Shown here: piece after piece, positions 1-8,960 of the stretch
Position numbering within the stretch: the first letter of the stretch is position 1
Layout of the letters: each line of letters opens with the position of its first letter
DNA from: an uncultured Clostridia bacterium
GTDB taxonomy: Bacteria; Bacillota; Clostridia; Christensenellales; Borkfalkiaceae
Assembly (NCBI GenBank): GCA_947629095.1
Contig: CANRCK010000006.1
Coordinates: forward strand, 1 to 64,000
Direction: 5' to 3'
DNA length: 64,000 nucleotides
The notes under the pieces: generated by a model
Databases searched by the model: none
What the model was told of the DNA's origin: nothing
The model's input: only the letters and a program-made list of their open reading frames with translations
Made by a program: the position numbers and the translations under genes

Positions 1-1
1 A

Positions 2-76
2 GGCAAGAGAGATTTTGCCGAGTGGACGGCGAAACAACAATTGAATAGCAAAAATATTCAAGATAAGTCCTTTTGA
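2..76 (+). CDS. Possible 3' end of a truncated gene
   Basis: An open frame enters from the left edge and stops with TGA at 74-76, giving 24 residues rich in Lys, Gln and Asn. The other two forward frames stop earlier. There is too little sequence to recognise a family, and the piece could equally be noncoding. The terminator at 191-230 would fit the end of a forward transcription unit. Confidence 0.25.
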   Translation, partial: GKRDFAEWTAKQQLNSKNIQDKSF

Positions 77-190
77 AACCATAAGGACATCCCAAAAGGG
101 ATAAGGAATCCGCCATAGGCGTGATAAAAATAAAAGAAAATTTAAGAAAGATAATGGGTCAAGCCGATAAAAGGAACCGTAAAAAGCGGC

Positions 191-230
191 AAGGCGGGAG
201 CGATTTTTTTAAAAATCGCTCCCGCCTTTT
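191..230 (+). terminator. Rho-independent terminator, usable on both strands
   Basis: A perfect inverted repeat with 18-base arms (AAGGCGGGAGCG followed by a T-rich loop and its complement) ends in TTTT. It closes whatever unit enters from the left, and its T-rich flanks would also allow it to stop transcription coming from the tRNA-Gln side. Confidence 0.8.
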
Positions 231-318
231 ACATTTATTTGTAGTTTTTAAAATCTTCCAAAGAAAAAGATAACCCGAACGTTTTGTGGATTACAAAAAA
301 GTTCGAATTATCCCAATG

Positions 319-393
319 TGGCTGGGGCGAAGTGATTCGAACACCCGAATGACGGAGTCAGAGTCCGTTGCCTTACCGCTTGGCGACGCCCCA
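319..393 (-). tRNA. tRNA-Gln (anticodon CTG)
   Basis: On the minus strand the sequence folds as a complete cloverleaf. The 7-bp acceptor stem is TGGGGCG/CGCCCCA, the D arm contains AAGCGGTAAGG, the anticodon stem ACGGA/TCCGT encloses loop CTCTGAC, and the T arm contains GGTGTTCGAATC. The 3' CCA is encoded. Anticodon CTG assigns it to glutamine, reading CAG. Confidence 0.95.
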
Positions 394-520
394 ATGATTG
401 TTTACTGATTCATTATATATTCAATTCTTAAAAAAAACAAGCGATTTTGCGGCGTTTTTTATTTTTTTATAAACGTCGACTTTTAATTGCCTTTCCGCGC
501 CTTCCGCGGTTCAATGTGAA

Positions 521-556
521 GCGCCGCGCGGCATAAAGAGCCGCGCGGCGCGCTTT
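521..556 (-). terminator. Strong GC-rich hairpin downstream of the SDR gene
   Basis: A 12-bp perfect inverted repeat (GCGCCGCGCGGC, 7-base loop, complement) sits just past the stop of the minus-strand dehydrogenase. There is no long U run on the minus side, so it may act as a 3' stabilising hairpin as much as a terminator. Confidence 0.6.
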
Positions 557-574
557 GGGCGTACGTTTGGTTTT

Positions 575-1375
575 TTACGGTTGCTTGCCTATATATGCGA
601 GGATTCCGCCGTCAACATAGAGTATGTGTCCGTTTACGAAGTTGGAGGCGTCGGAAGCAAGGAACACCGCGGGACCCATAAGGTCCGAAGTTTCGCCCCA
701 GCGTTCTGCGGGCGTTTTGGCTATTATAAAGCTGTCGAAAGGATGGCGTGAGCCGTCGGGCTGGCGTTCCCTCAAGGGCGCGGTCTGCGGGGTTGCAATA
801 TATCCAGGTCCTATGCCGTTGCACTGGATATTATACTTGCCGTACTCCGAGCAGATATTACGGGTGAGCATCTTCAAGCCGCCCTTAGCCGCCGCATACG
901 CGGAAACCGTCTCCCTGCCAAGCTCGCTCATCATAGAGCAGATATTTATAATTTTGCCGTGACCCTTTTTAATCATGGAGGGAATGACCGCTTTGGAAAC
1001 TATGAAGGGTGCGTTAAGGTCAACGTCGATCACCTTTCTGAACTCGGCTGCGCTCATTTCGGTCATGGGTATACGCCTTATTATGCCCGCGTTATTTACG
1101 AGTATATCCACAACGCCCACTTCCTTTTCAATCTTTTCAACAAGCGCGTTTACTGCGGCTTCGTCGGTGACGTCGCACACATAGCCGTGAGCCTTTATTC
1201 CCTTGTCGGCATAAGCCTTCAAGCCCTTATCCACGAGTTCCTGATTTATATCGTTGAACACGATGGTTGCGCCCGATTCCGCATAAGCCGAGGCAATTGC
1301 AAATCCTATGCCGTAGGAAGCGCCCGTAACCCAGGCGACCTTGCCTTTCAACGAAAAGTTTTGTTCAAATCCCAT
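575..1375 (-). CDS. SDR-family oxidoreductase, gluconate 5-dehydrogenase/KduD-like
   Basis: This 266-residue protein is a classical short-chain dehydrogenase: an N-terminal TGASYGIG dinucleotide-binding loop, an NNAG motif, and a Ser...Tyr-x3-Lys catalytic set (SAYAAAK). The closest match from memory is the gluconate 5-dehydrogenase / 2-dehydro-3-deoxy-gluconate 5-dehydrogenase group, so a cytosolic NAD(P)-dependent sugar-acid interconversion is inferred. The start at 1375 was chosen because AAGGAG lies eight bases upstream; the frame stays open 87 bases further up without another good ribosome site. The aldolase at 8346 and the CHEV glycosidase at 23814 fit a hexuronate theme, although they are not in one operon. 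Exact substrate is unproven. Confidence 0.85.
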   Translation of the reverse strand: MGFEQNFSLKGKVAWVTGASYGIGFAIASAYAESGATIVFNDINQELVDKGLKAYADKGIKAHGYVCDVTDEAAVNALVEKIEKEVGVVDILVNNAGIIRRIPMTEMSAAEFRKVIDVDLNAPFIVSKAVIPSMIKKGHGKIINICSMMSELGRETVSAYAAAKGGLKMLTRNICSEYGKYNIQCNGIGPGYIATPQTAPLRERQPDGSRHPFDSFIIAKTPAERWGETSDLMGPAVFLASDASNFVNGHILYVDGGILAYIGKQP

Positions 1376-1523
1376 TGGAGTTCTCCTTAAAAATTTATTT
1401 ATAGGTATATTATACCACGCAAAGAAAAATATGTAAATAGCGGCTTGCTTTTTTATTTGCAATTATTTTAAAAAAAGCGGCGGCGCACCGCAGTCCGCGG
1501 TGCGCCGCCGCACTTCATAACCG

Positions 1524-3023
1524 TCAATATTTGCAAATACTTCCTTCAAAGGACTGTTTTAACCCGGTTTTAAGCATACCCGAGGATTTTTTCCACTTCC
1601 CCGAAAGGAGCCGTGAAAGGAAGAGCACCGAGCGCAGCACCCAGTCCGAACACATACCTATCCAATACCCCATTGCGCCGAGTTGGGGCAGCCCGGGAAT
1701 CATATCCGTTGTAAGGATAAACGCCAGACACACGCGCATTAAGAACATTGACGAAACTGCGCAGTACATAACGTATTTAACGTCGCTTGTAGCCTTAAGA
1801 ATTCCCGGCGTGGTGAAGGAGAGGGGATAGGTTACAAATTGGAACGCAAGGCAGAAATACAGGCAGTGCTTGCCTATTTCCTTGGCTTCGGCGGTGTATC
1901 CGTAGCATTGGACTATGAACGGCACGAGCGCCAAAATAATCCCCACGCAGATTCCGTTTGCTATATACGAAAGAATGAACATTCGCCGCATATAGTACTT
2001 CACCTGGTCCTCGTCGCCGGCGCCCACCGATTGCCCTATTACGGGCAGGCAGGACGTGCCTATGGCGCCGCCCATAACCGAGGATATGTTGTTTATCTGG
2101 TTTGCAATGGTGTTGCCGTTGGCTTGCACGTTTATATAAATAGTTTCGCCCTTTTCGTTCAAACCGGTTATGCTCTTTGCGCCCGTGGCGTAAATCCCGG
2201 CGTTTACAAAGGTGTTGGTCAAAAGCTTGCCGAGCTGGAACAGCGCGCTTTCGATTCCGCTGGGAATGGCTATCTTCAAAATCTTTTTTATCATCGCTCC
2301 GTCAAAGCGGAATTTTTCAAATAACCGCACACATACCGCGTTTTTTTCGTTTCCGAGCAGCACCAGCATAAATATCGCGGGCACGGCGCGGCAGAAGAGG
2401 GTTGCCAGCCCCGCGCCGAGCACGTTCATATTAAGAACGAACAAAAATATCGCGTTCAGCCCCACGTTCACAACGCAGCTTATTGCCGCGCTTATCATAG
2501 TGGAAACGCTTTTGCGCTGTGCGCGCAGAAGAGCCGCGCAGGCGTTGAACAGCCCTATAAAGGGGAAGGACGCGGCTGTCACATAAAAATACGTCTGCTG
2601 GAATCTGAACGTTGTGTCGTCCACGTTGCCGTAGAACAGTTTGAGCAAGGGCCAATTCAGCGCAATGCCCAGCGCGCCTATCGCCACGGATACGCTTATT
2701 ACAAGCATAAGCATCTGCTTTGCGCTCTTTTGCGCCTGCCCGGGGTTGCCCGCGCCCAAAAATTGCGACGTGACTATGGACCCGCCCGTTGCAAATGCCG
2801 AAAAGAGCTGGATTATAAGGTTGTTCATATAGTCCACGTTGCCTATTGCGTTGCTGGCGTTGCTCCGCACCGCCTCGGGCGCGTTTATGTTTGAAACCAT
2901 AAGGGAGTCAAACAGCCCGAGGGAAGTGGAAAATATCTGCTCTATAATTATAGGCAGAATCAGCCACAGCAATTGTTTGCCCGTGAACAGGGTGTATTTC
3001 TTTTTTGCCTTTGCAGTGTTCAT
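1524..3023 (-). CDS. MATE-family multidrug/drug:cation antiporter
   Basis: A polytopic protein of 499 residues with about twelve hydrophobic segments and the two-fold repeated MatE layout; length is slightly above the usual 440-460. Members export cationic drugs or metabolites in exchange for Na+ or H+ across the cytoplasmic membrane. The start at 3023 gives an N-terminus entering directly into the first amphipathic and membrane helix. The upstream 37 residues of open frame are AT-rich and overlap the promoter region, so they are excluded; the ribosome site is weak. It is divergent from an AraC regulator at 3152, which is therefore the natural candidate controller. Substrate cannot be read from sequence. 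Confidence 0.9.
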   Translation of the reverse strand: MNTAKAKKKYTLFTGKQLLWLILPIIIEQIFSTSLGLFDSLMVSNINAPEAVRSNASNAIGNVDYMNNLIIQLFSAFATGGSIVTSQFLGAGNPGQAQKSAKQMLMLVISVSVAIGALGIALNWPLLKLFYGNVDDTTFRFQQTYFYVTAASFPFIGLFNACAALLRAQRKSVSTMISAAISCVVNVGLNAIFLFVLNMNVLGAGLATLFCRAVPAIFMLVLLGNEKNAVCVRLFEKFRFDGAMIKKILKIAIPSGIESALFQLGKLLTNTFVNAGIYATGAKSITGLNEKGETIYINVQANGNTIANQINNISSVMGGAIGTSCLPVIGQSVGAGDEDQVKYYMRRMFILSYIANGICVGIILALVPFIVQCYGYTAEAKEIGKHCLYFCLAFQFVTYPLSFTTPGILKATSDVKYVMYCAVSSMFLMRVCLAFILTTDMIPGLPQLGAMGYWIGMCSDWVLRSVLFLSRLLSGKWKKSSGMLKTGLKQSFEGSICKY

Positions 3024-3078
3024 TTTGCGTTTCTGCGCCTCGATTTTTAAAACCAATAATATATTACAGTAGTTTTTC

Positions 3079-3107
3079 TTGATTTTCCATTGATTTTTGA
3101 CTATAAT
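3079..3107 (+). promoter_or_regulatory. Promoter for the AraC-family gene
   Basis: TTGATT at 3079-3084 and TATAAT at 3102-3107 are separated by exactly 17 bases. It lies in the short intergenic region shared with the divergent MATE gene. Confidence 0.65.
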
Positions 3108-3151
3108 AATTATAAAATACTGATTTTTCAACAATAAAGGAGGTAATTACC

Positions 3152-3985
3152 GTGTCTGAGCAGCCCCTGTGGGCGGAAAAGCCGCCCGAAAAGATTATCG
3201 TCGGCAGCGAAGTGCGGGAGGCGGGATATGTTATGCCGCAGCCGCACTGCCATTCTTATTTTGAGCTTTTTTACGCAGAAAACGGCTCCTGCAGGTTTTT
3301 TATAGAGAATAAAATGTACGATATACGGCAGGGCGATTTTATCCTGATTCCGCCGGGGGTGTTCCACTACACGCGGTATGTGGACGGACCGTGCAAGAGG
3401 GTAATTGTCCATTTCCGCAGGGAACACATAGGGGAGGACGTAGCCGAAGTTTTGCCGGGCAAGGGCACTTTTCTCACGGCTATGCGCATATTCCAGACCC
3501 CCGAAGCCTATCGCGGGCAGATAAACACGCACATTGCCCGTATGGTGAACGAGCGCAAAATAGCCGACGAACGCTCCCTGCCGATGCTTGTCGCGCTGTT
3601 GCGGGAGTTGTTTTTGATATGCTCCCGCGAGTGCGTGTTTTTGCGCGATATCCCCGAATATATCCACACTACGGACAGCCCTATAGTTCAGGCGGCGGGA
3701 TATATCAGCAGCCATTTTTCCGAGCACATAAGCGCGGCGGATATTGCCGCGGCGGCGGGGTACAGCCCCAACTATCTCAGTCTCAAATTCAAAAAATCCG
3801 TGGGGATAGGCATACACGAATATCTCACGTTCGTCAGGCTGCGCGCAGCGGCTCTGGAGCTTGTTACAACCGCCGATTCCATAACCGAAATAGCCTTCCG
3901 CTGCGGCTTTTCGGACAGCAACTATTTTAAGGACGCCTTTAAAAAGAAGTACGGCGTTTCCCCGCGGGAATACCGTAAAAGTTGA
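3152..3985 (+). CDS. AraC-family transcriptional regulator with N-terminal cupin domain
   Basis: A 277-residue protein. Residues about 20-100 form a cupin sensor (PHCHSYFELFY, then IRQGDFILIPPGVFHYT), and the last about 100 residues hold two helix-turn-helix motifs ending in the AraC signature (ITEIAFRCGFSDSNYFKDAFKKKYGVSP). Start is GTG at 3152, set by AAAGGAGG at 3137-3144. Family members bind direct repeats next to target promoters in response to small molecules, often sugars. Divergence from the MATE exporter suggests it controls that gene and possibly itself. The ligand is unknown. Confidence 0.93.
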   Translation: MSEQPLWAEKPPEKIIVGSEVREAGYVMPQPHCHSYFELFYAENGSCRFFIENKMYDIRQGDFILIPPGVFHYTRYVDGPCKRVIVHFRREHIGEDVAEVLPGKGTFLTAMRIFQTPEAYRGQINTHIARMVNERKIADERSLPMLVALLRELFLICSRECVFLRDIPEYIHTTDSPIVQAAGYISSHFSEHISAADIAAAAGYSPNYLSLKFKKSVGIGIHEYLTFVRLRAAALELVTTADSITEIAFRCGFSDSNYFKDAFKKKYGVSPREYRKS

Positions 3986-3999
3986 GCTTTAAAAACAAA

Positions 4000-4024
4000 A
4001 AAACGCAGGACGTCCTGCGTTTTT
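4000..4024. terminator. Bidirectional terminator between AraC and TetR genes
   Basis: A perfect palindrome AAAACGCAGGAC/GTCCTGCGTTTT with A-rich and T-rich flanks lies between convergent genes, so it can serve both. Confidence 0.85.
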
Positions 4025-4026
4025 TA

Positions 4027-4587
4027 TCATTTTTCGGGATATATTGCGTCCACAACCGCTTCGGCAAGGCTTTCAACGGGTTCCGCGCAGTCTCTGCTCA
4101 GCCACGCCATAGAAACGTTGAACAACATTCCCGCGTAAATGTAGGGGGTGTAGTCGTTCTTTTCTGGATATTCCCTGCCGAACATTGCCGCAAAATTTTT
4201 GTTGAGGTAGTCGAGGTAAATATATTCCAGCCTTGCACGCCTTATAAGTTTGAACTGCGGCACGTTCTCTTTGAGTTTATAAAACACGCTTTTAACTATA
4301 TCTATATAGTCCTCGCGGCACCGCGGAAAATACCTTTGGCTGAACAAAAAATCCCGCGTGTTGCGGTCCATATAATATACAAGAACGTCCTCCTTGCATT
4401 TAAAGTACCTGTAAAATGTCGCCCTGCCCACGCCCGCCTTTTTGGCAATGTCCGTCACGCTTATGCCGTGGTAGTCATATTCCTCCATAAGCCTGAACAG
4501 AGCCTGCACTATGTAAAATCCGGTGTATTCCTCCGCTTGATATTCCACGATACAAAACCCCCGTTTGTGTATTATTTCCGGCGACAC
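4027..4587 (-). CDS. TetR-family transcriptional regulator
   Basis: This 186-residue protein has a TetR helix-turn-helix near residues 25-70, with the signature ISVTDIAKKAGVGRATFYRYF. The rest is a helical ligand-binding domain without a recognised subtype. It is divergent from a two-gene membrane-protein cluster starting at 4722, the likely regulon. A TGTAT-g-ATACA palindrome overlapping its own -10 box is a candidate operator. Effector unknown. Confidence 0.9.
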   Translation of the reverse strand: MSPEIIHKRGFCIVEYQAEEYTGFYIVQALFRLMEEYDYHGISVTDIAKKAGVGRATFYRYFKCKEDVLVYYMDRNTRDFLFSQRYFPRCREDYIDIVKSVFYKLKENVPQFKLIRRARLEYIYLDYLNKNFAAMFGREYPEKNDYTPYIYAGMLFNVSMAWLSRDCAEPVESLAEAVVDAIYPEK

Positions 4588-4642
4588 TTTTAAGAATGTG
4601 TTTAACCGCGCTTTCCCGCGCTTGCAACGCCGCGGGTTTTAT

Positions 4643-4674
4643 TGTATGATACACTTGTCTCACAAAAAAGTCAA
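4643..4674 (-). promoter_or_regulatory. TetR-gene promoter with overlapping palindromic operator candidate
   Basis: On the minus strand TTGACT (4669-4674) and TATCAT (4646-4651) are 17 bases apart. The palindrome TGTAT-g-ATACA at 4643-4653 covers the -10 box, the arrangement expected for an autorepressed TetR gene. Confidence 0.55.
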
Positions 4675-4721
4675 CAGCGCGCGTTGCTTTGGGTGGGAAA
4701 AAATCAAAGGAGTTTTTAAAA

Positions 4722-5258
4722 ATGGAAGAAAAGAATTTCGTTGCATACGAGTACAAAACAAAGACGGTAAAGGCGGAGGACCAGCCGCGGGCAGCCGACA
4801 TGTACGAGGCGTTCGGCTGGGAAATAACGTCGGCTGCGCCCTCCTTGGGCGGCGGGGTTGCGCTTTCGCTCAAGCGGGACAGAAAAATCGCGCACAAGCA
4901 GGAGCTGAACAAAACCGAAAGGCAGGCGGAGAGCGTTTTTGAAACGCTTTTGAATTTAAAGCGTTCCGTAACCCTCGGCGCAAGCGTGTTCGCCTACATT
5001 TTGGGCGTTGTGGGCGCGCTGGTGCTGGGCGGCGGAATGAGCCTTGTGATGACCGTTTCCAACAGCGTACCCGCGGTTGCCGGGGGAATTGTTCTGGGAG
5101 TTGTGGGGTTGATTTTATGCGGCATAAACTATATAATATATAAAAATATTGCCGTAAAAAAGACGGAAAAGGTGCAGCCCGCCATTGACGAAAACGAGGA
5201 GAAGCTCGCCAACCTTCTTGAAAGGGGCAATGCGCTTCTTGCAGCCGAAATAATTTAA
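4722..5258 (+). CDS. Uncharacterised protein with two central membrane helices
   Basis: I do not recognise this 178-residue protein. It has a soluble basic N-terminus, two hydrophobic helices at about residues 85-140 separated by a short loop, and a charged C-terminal helix rich in Glu and Leu. The start at 4722 is set by AAAGGAG at 4707-4713. It heads a two-gene cluster with the membrane protein at 5284 and is divergent from the TetR gene, so TetR-controlled expression is plausible. Confidence 0.7.
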   Translation: MEEKNFVAYEYKTKTVKAEDQPRAADMYEAFGWEITSAAPSLGGGVALSLKRDRKIAHKQELNKTERQAESVFETLLNLKRSVTLGASVFAYILGVVGALVLGGGMSLVMTVSNSVPAVAGGIVLGVVGLILCGINYIIYKNIAVKKTEKVQPAIDENEEKLANLLERGNALLAAEII

Positions 5259-5283
5259 AAAACCGAACACGGAGCAGCAAAAT

Positions 5284-6231
5284 ATGGGTATTTTCCGCAT
5301 GTACAAAAACGCGTCGTTTGAGCAGAGGACGATTTTTAAAACCGTTGTCTCGCTGTGTTTTTCGTCGGCTTTGGCGTGCGGAAAATTTGTTATAGGGCTT
5401 TTTTCGGACTACGGGCTATGCATAATAGCCGTGTACACCTTTGCCTTGCTTCTGGCAAAATTGCAGTGCGTTGCGGGCGCCGCGTCAAAAAAGAATTCTT
5501 TTAAAAAGCGCAACGCCCTTATGGCGACGTTTTTAATGCTTTCCAGCATAGTGTACGCGGGCTTTATGTGCCGTTCGCTGTTCGTGGCGCCCCCAAAAAG
5601 GGACTACGGGCTGGGCTACGTGCTCTTTGTGGCGTTCATCTCCTTTTCCGAACTCGGGTTTGCACTCGCGGGGATATTCCGCACAAAAAACAAGGGGCAC
5701 TTTTACCGTGACATAAAAATCATAAATTTCTGCATGGCGCTTATCGCCATTCTCACAACACAGACTGTAATTTTGGATTTTATGTCGGAGGCGGACGCGC
5801 GCATATATAATGCGTATACGGGCATGGGGATTGGCGCGTTTATCGCGGCGTGCGCGGTGTTTATAGCCGTTGCACCCAAGCTTTCGGTTGTGGGCAGGGA
5901 GCACAACGTGTTTGAGCTTGTAGAAGCGGAAAAGAACAAAATCGTTTGCGGCGGCGCGCTTGAGCTGGTGCTTTTAAAAAGCGCGGTCTACGGCGCGTAT
6001 ATTTACCGCGCGCGGTTTGCGGGGGGACGGCTGGAAGGGGACATCGTCCGCGGACCTTCGCTTTGGAAAAGAATGAACATATTCCTTAAAATTTTGTGCT
6101 GCGTCCTCTCGGAGATACTTGTGTTTGCGTGGCTCATAGGCAGGGCTGTGCTGTTTGTGCGTTCGGCAAACCTGCCCGCCCGGCTCGAAGGGATTATGGT
6201 GGCAAACGGCTTTAAAAAATGCGGCGGTTAG
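5284..6231 (+). CDS. Uncharacterised polytopic membrane protein
   Basis: A 315-residue protein with about six to eight hydrophobic segments, a basic N-terminus and no motif I recognise. It follows the previous gene by 25 bases and is closed by a terminator, so the two probably form one transcript. No catalytic residues or transporter signature stand out. Confidence 0.7.
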   Translation: MGIFRMYKNASFEQRTIFKTVVSLCFSSALACGKFVIGLFSDYGLCIIAVYTFALLLAKLQCVAGAASKKNSFKKRNALMATFLMLSSIVYAGFMCRSLFVAPPKRDYGLGYVLFVAFISFSELGFALAGIFRTKNKGHFYRDIKIINFCMALIAILTTQTVILDFMSEADARIYNAYTGMGIGAFIAACAVFIAVAPKLSVVGREHNVFELVEAEKNKIVCGGALELVLLKSAVYGAYIYRARFAGGRLEGDIVRGPSLWKRMNIFLKILCCVLSEILVFAWLIGRAVLFVRSANLPARLEGIMVANGFKKCGG

Positions 6232-6242
6232 CCGCATTTTTT
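6213..6242 (+). terminator. Terminator overlapping the 3' end of the membrane-protein gene
   Basis: AAAATGCGGC, a 5-base loop, and GCCGCATTTTTT; the stem begins inside the last codons of the gene. Confidence 0.8.
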
Positions 6243-6306
6243 AAAGCAAAATATCGATAAGCCGTGCGGCGGTGGGAAAATTTTATTCATTATGCGCATA
6301 AAATTA

Positions 6307-6335
6307 TTGACAGTGAAAAAAGTTAGTGATATGAT
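6307..6335 (+). promoter_or_regulatory. Promoter for the YitT pair
   Basis: TTGACA (6307-6312), 17-base spacer, TATGAT (6330-6335), about 30 bases before the first YitT start. Confidence 0.7.
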
Positions 6336-6363
6336 ATTAGGCGGCTTTTGAGAGGAGGCCTTT

Positions 6364-7257
6364 ATGCTTAATACGATACCGGATAAAAAACCCAACAAAG
6401 TCGTGGCAAAAATAAAATACTGGGCGATGCTGAATTTCGGGGTACTGTTGCTTTCAACGGCAATGTTCCTGTTCAACGCGCCCCGCAACTTTACTTTGGG
6501 CGGTATGGGCGGTCTTTCCATCGTCCTCGCCAAATATATAACCCCGCAGGTTCCCGCGCTTACCCAGCCCGTGCTGCTCGCCATATTAAACGGCTTTTTG
6601 CTCGTTATGGGACTGATATTCCTCGGGAAAGGGCTAACGCTCCTCACGATATATTGCTCCATAGCGTATTCCCTCGAGGTGTATCTCTTCAGTTTAATAC
6701 CCATAAAGTTCCCTTTAACAAGCGAACCGTTTTTGGAGCTTGTGTACTCCGTGATATTGTCGGGCGCGGCGCACGCCATAGTGTTCAGCTGCCAGGCTTC
6801 CACCGGCGGAACGGACATAATAGCGCTCATAATAAAAAAATACAGCAAAGTAAACATAGCGCCCGCGCTGCTTGCCTCCGACTTTTTGATAGCCTGCCTG
6901 TCCTTTTGGACGTTCGGCGCGGAGATAGGTTTTTACTCCGTGCTCGGCATATTTGCAAAGACGTTCGTTATAGACGGCGTTATTGAAAACCTGGCAAAAA
7001 CCAAATACGTAACCATTATAACGGTCAACCCGCAGATAGTTTCGGAAGTGATTCTGGATTATATTCACCGCGGCTACACCAAGTTTAAGGGCGAGGGCGG
7101 ATACACGGGCGAAGAGCGCACCATAGTAATAACAGTTTGCCGCCGCGCGCAGGCAGCCCGCTTAAAGGTAAAGCTTCACGAAGTGGACCCCACTGCGTTT
7201 GTTATAATTACGGACGCAAACGAAATTTTGGGCAAGGGCTTTACCGAAAGAATGTAG
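6364..7257 (+). CDS. YitT family membrane protein (first of tandem pair)
   Basis: A 297-residue member of the YitT family: five or so N-terminal membrane helices (residues about 20-200) followed by a soluble DUF2179-type C-terminal domain with the usual YTKFKGEGGYTGEERTIV segment and a closing ITDANEILGKGF. Start set by GAGAGGAGG just upstream. Function of the family is not established. The next gene is a close paralogue, so the pair arose by tandem duplication. Confidence 0.9.
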   Translation: MLNTIPDKKPNKVVAKIKYWAMLNFGVLLLSTAMFLFNAPRNFTLGGMGGLSIVLAKYITPQVPALTQPVLLAILNGFLLVMGLIFLGKGLTLLTIYCSIAYSLEVYLFSLIPIKFPLTSEPFLELVYSVILSGAAHAIVFSCQASTGGTDIIALIIKKYSKVNIAPALLASDFLIACLSFWTFGAEIGFYSVLGIFAKTFVIDGVIENLAKTKYVTIITVNPQIVSEVILDYIHRGYTKFKGEGGYTGEERTIVITVCRRAQAARLKVKLHEVDPTAFVIITDANEILGKGFTERM

Positions 7258-7297
7258 GCGTAAGGCGCAATATCTCTGTATTATAAAGGGGAAAGTA

Positions 7298-8296
7298 ATG
7301 TTAAACAAAAAAAATGACAAACGCAGCAAAATAACCGGGCAAGTTATATACTGGGCTGTTTTGAACGCCGGCATCTTGCTTATGTCGCTGGGCGTATATC
7401 TGTTCGAGGCGCCCAACGAGTTCGTTATGGGCGGCGTAAGCGGCGTATCCATTTTTCTTGCGCACTTCACCGAGGAAGCTGTTCCTTTCCTCACGCAACC
7501 CGTCTGGCTTGCCATTTTAAATGTTGCGCTTTTATTGATAGGCTTTATATTTTTGGGTAAGGGCGTAACGTTCAAAACCATATACTGCTCGCTTATATAT
7601 TCCTTTGAAGTTTGGCTTCTGAGCTTTCTTTTCCCCATATCGCATCCTCTCACCGACCAAACCCTTTTGGAGGCGGTGTACGCCGTGCTTTTGATAGGCG
7701 TTGGCTGCGCCATAATGTTCCACTGCGGGGCTTCCTCGGGCGGGAGCGACATAATAGCGCTTATATTTAAAAAATACACAAATCTCAACATAGGCAACGC
7801 TGTAATCGCCAGCGACATAGTCGTTTCCGCGCTGGCGTTCTACTTCGGCGCCGAGGCGGGGCTTTTATCTGTTTTGGGTTTGTTCCTCCGCGCGTTCGTT
7901 GTGGACGGAATTATAGAAAATATAACAAAAACCAAATACGTAACGATAATTACGGATAATCCCGACGTGGTTTCAAAGGTTATAATAGAGGATATCGACC
8001 GCGGCTTCACCAAGTATAAGGCGGAGGGCGGATACACGGGCGCGGAACGCACAATAATAATAACCGTTTGCCGCCGCGCGCAGGCTGTCCGCTTAAAAGC
8101 CGAACTGCACAAGCTCGACCCCACGGCGTTCACCATAATAACGGACGCAAACGAAATTTTGGGCAAGGGCTTTTCGGTTCCCCTCGAGGAATCCGTAAAG
8201 CGGAAGAACAAAAAGGATTCGGGAAAAACAAAAGCGCCCGGGCAACCGGCGGAGGATTCCACCGGCGGGCAGGACGGGGAAAAACCTATAACTTAA
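7298..8296 (+). CDS. YitT family membrane protein (second of tandem pair)
   Basis: A 332-residue paralogue of the preceding protein with the same membrane part, the same glycine-rich YTGAERTI segment and the same ITDANEILGKGF ending. It then adds a hydrophilic tail of about 35 residues rich in Lys, Gly and Pro that the first copy lacks. The spacing of 40 bases and lack of a terminator between them suggest one transcript. Conservation is highest in the C-terminal soluble domain. Confidence 0.9.
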   Translation: MLNKKNDKRSKITGQVIYWAVLNAGILLMSLGVYLFEAPNEFVMGGVSGVSIFLAHFTEEAVPFLTQPVWLAILNVALLLIGFIFLGKGVTFKTIYCSLIYSFEVWLLSFLFPISHPLTDQTLLEAVYAVLLIGVGCAIMFHCGASSGGSDIIALIFKKYTNLNIGNAVIASDIVVSALAFYFGAEAGLLSVLGLFLRAFVVDGIIENITKTKYVTIITDNPDVVSKVIIEDIDRGFTKYKAEGGYTGAERTIIITVCRRAQAVRLKAELHKLDPTAFTIITDANEILGKGFSVPLEESVKRKNKKDSGKTKAPGQPAEDSTGGQDGEKPIT

Positions 8297-8306
8297 AAAT
8301 CAAAAA

Positions 8307-8332
8307 GAGCCGCGGGCTGCAGCCCGCGGCTC
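8307..8332. terminator. Bidirectional terminator between YitT and aldolase genes
   Basis: Perfect palindrome GAGCCGCGGGCTG/CAGCCCGCGGCTC between convergent genes, with A-rich sequence upstream and a modest T-rich stretch downstream. Confidence 0.75.
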
Positions 8333-8345
8333 ATATAATTTTAAA

Positions 8346-8960
8346 TTACTTCACAAGTTCAACGGCAGCCTTTGTTTTGGCTTTTATCTCCTCGGGGGTG
8401 CCGCTCATCATCCAGCTTCCGCCGCAGGCGATAATCTTGTCGTATGCAAGATATTCAAGTATATTGCTCTCGTTTATGCCGCCCGTGGGCATAATTTTAA
8501 GATAGGGGAACGCCGCGCAGATTGCCTTGATTGTTTTAAGTCCGCCGTAGTTGGACGCGGGGAAGAATTTAAGGGTTGTAAGTCCCTTTGCAATTGCCGC
8601 CATAGCCTCGGTGGGGGTCACAATGCCGGGCAGATAGAGCATACCGTGCTCGGCGCAGCAATCCGCAACCTCTTCGGAAAATCCCGGGGAAACTATAAAT
8701 TTGGAGCCTGCGGCAATCGCTTTTTCGCACTGTTCGCGGTTTATAACGGTGCCCGCGCCTACGAGCATATCGGGATATTTTTCCACGGTGAGTTTAATGG
8801 CGTCCGCAGCGCAGGGTGTGCGGAAGGTTATCTCTGCGCAGGGCAGTCCGCCTTCAACAAGCGCCTGCATCTTGGGCAGGGTTTCTTCAATGGAATTGAG
8901 CACCACAACGGGTACTATTTTGGTCTTTTTGATTTGTTCAATCAGCTGTTCATGTGCCAT
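8346..8960 (-). CDS. eda: 2-dehydro-3-deoxy-phosphogluconate / 4-hydroxy-2-oxoglutarate aldolase
   Basis: A 204-residue class I aldolase of the KDPG/KHG family, a TIM barrel of normal length. Visible motifs are the catalytic Glu in CAEITFRT, the glycine-rich VGAGTVI, and the Schiff-base Lys in LKFFPAS. It cleaves KDPG to pyruvate and glyceraldehyde 3-phosphate, the last step of Entner-Doudoroff and hexuronate breakdown. Start set by AAGGAGG eight bases upstream. It is a single-gene unit with its own promoter. Confidence 0.93.
   Translation of the reverse strand: MAHEQLIEQIKKTKIVPVVVLNSIEETLPKMQALVEGGLPCAEITFRTPCAADAIKLTVEKYPDMLVGAGTVINREQCEKAIAAGSKFIVSPGFSEEVADCCAEHGMLYLPGIVTPTEAMAAIAKGLTTLKFFPASNYGGLKTIKAICAAFPYLKIMPTGGINESNILEYLAYDKIIACGGSWMMSGTPEEIKAKTKAAVELVK

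Noticed and set aside
154-273. 39-codon frame near the left edge
   Set aside because: It passes through the terminator hairpin at 191-230.
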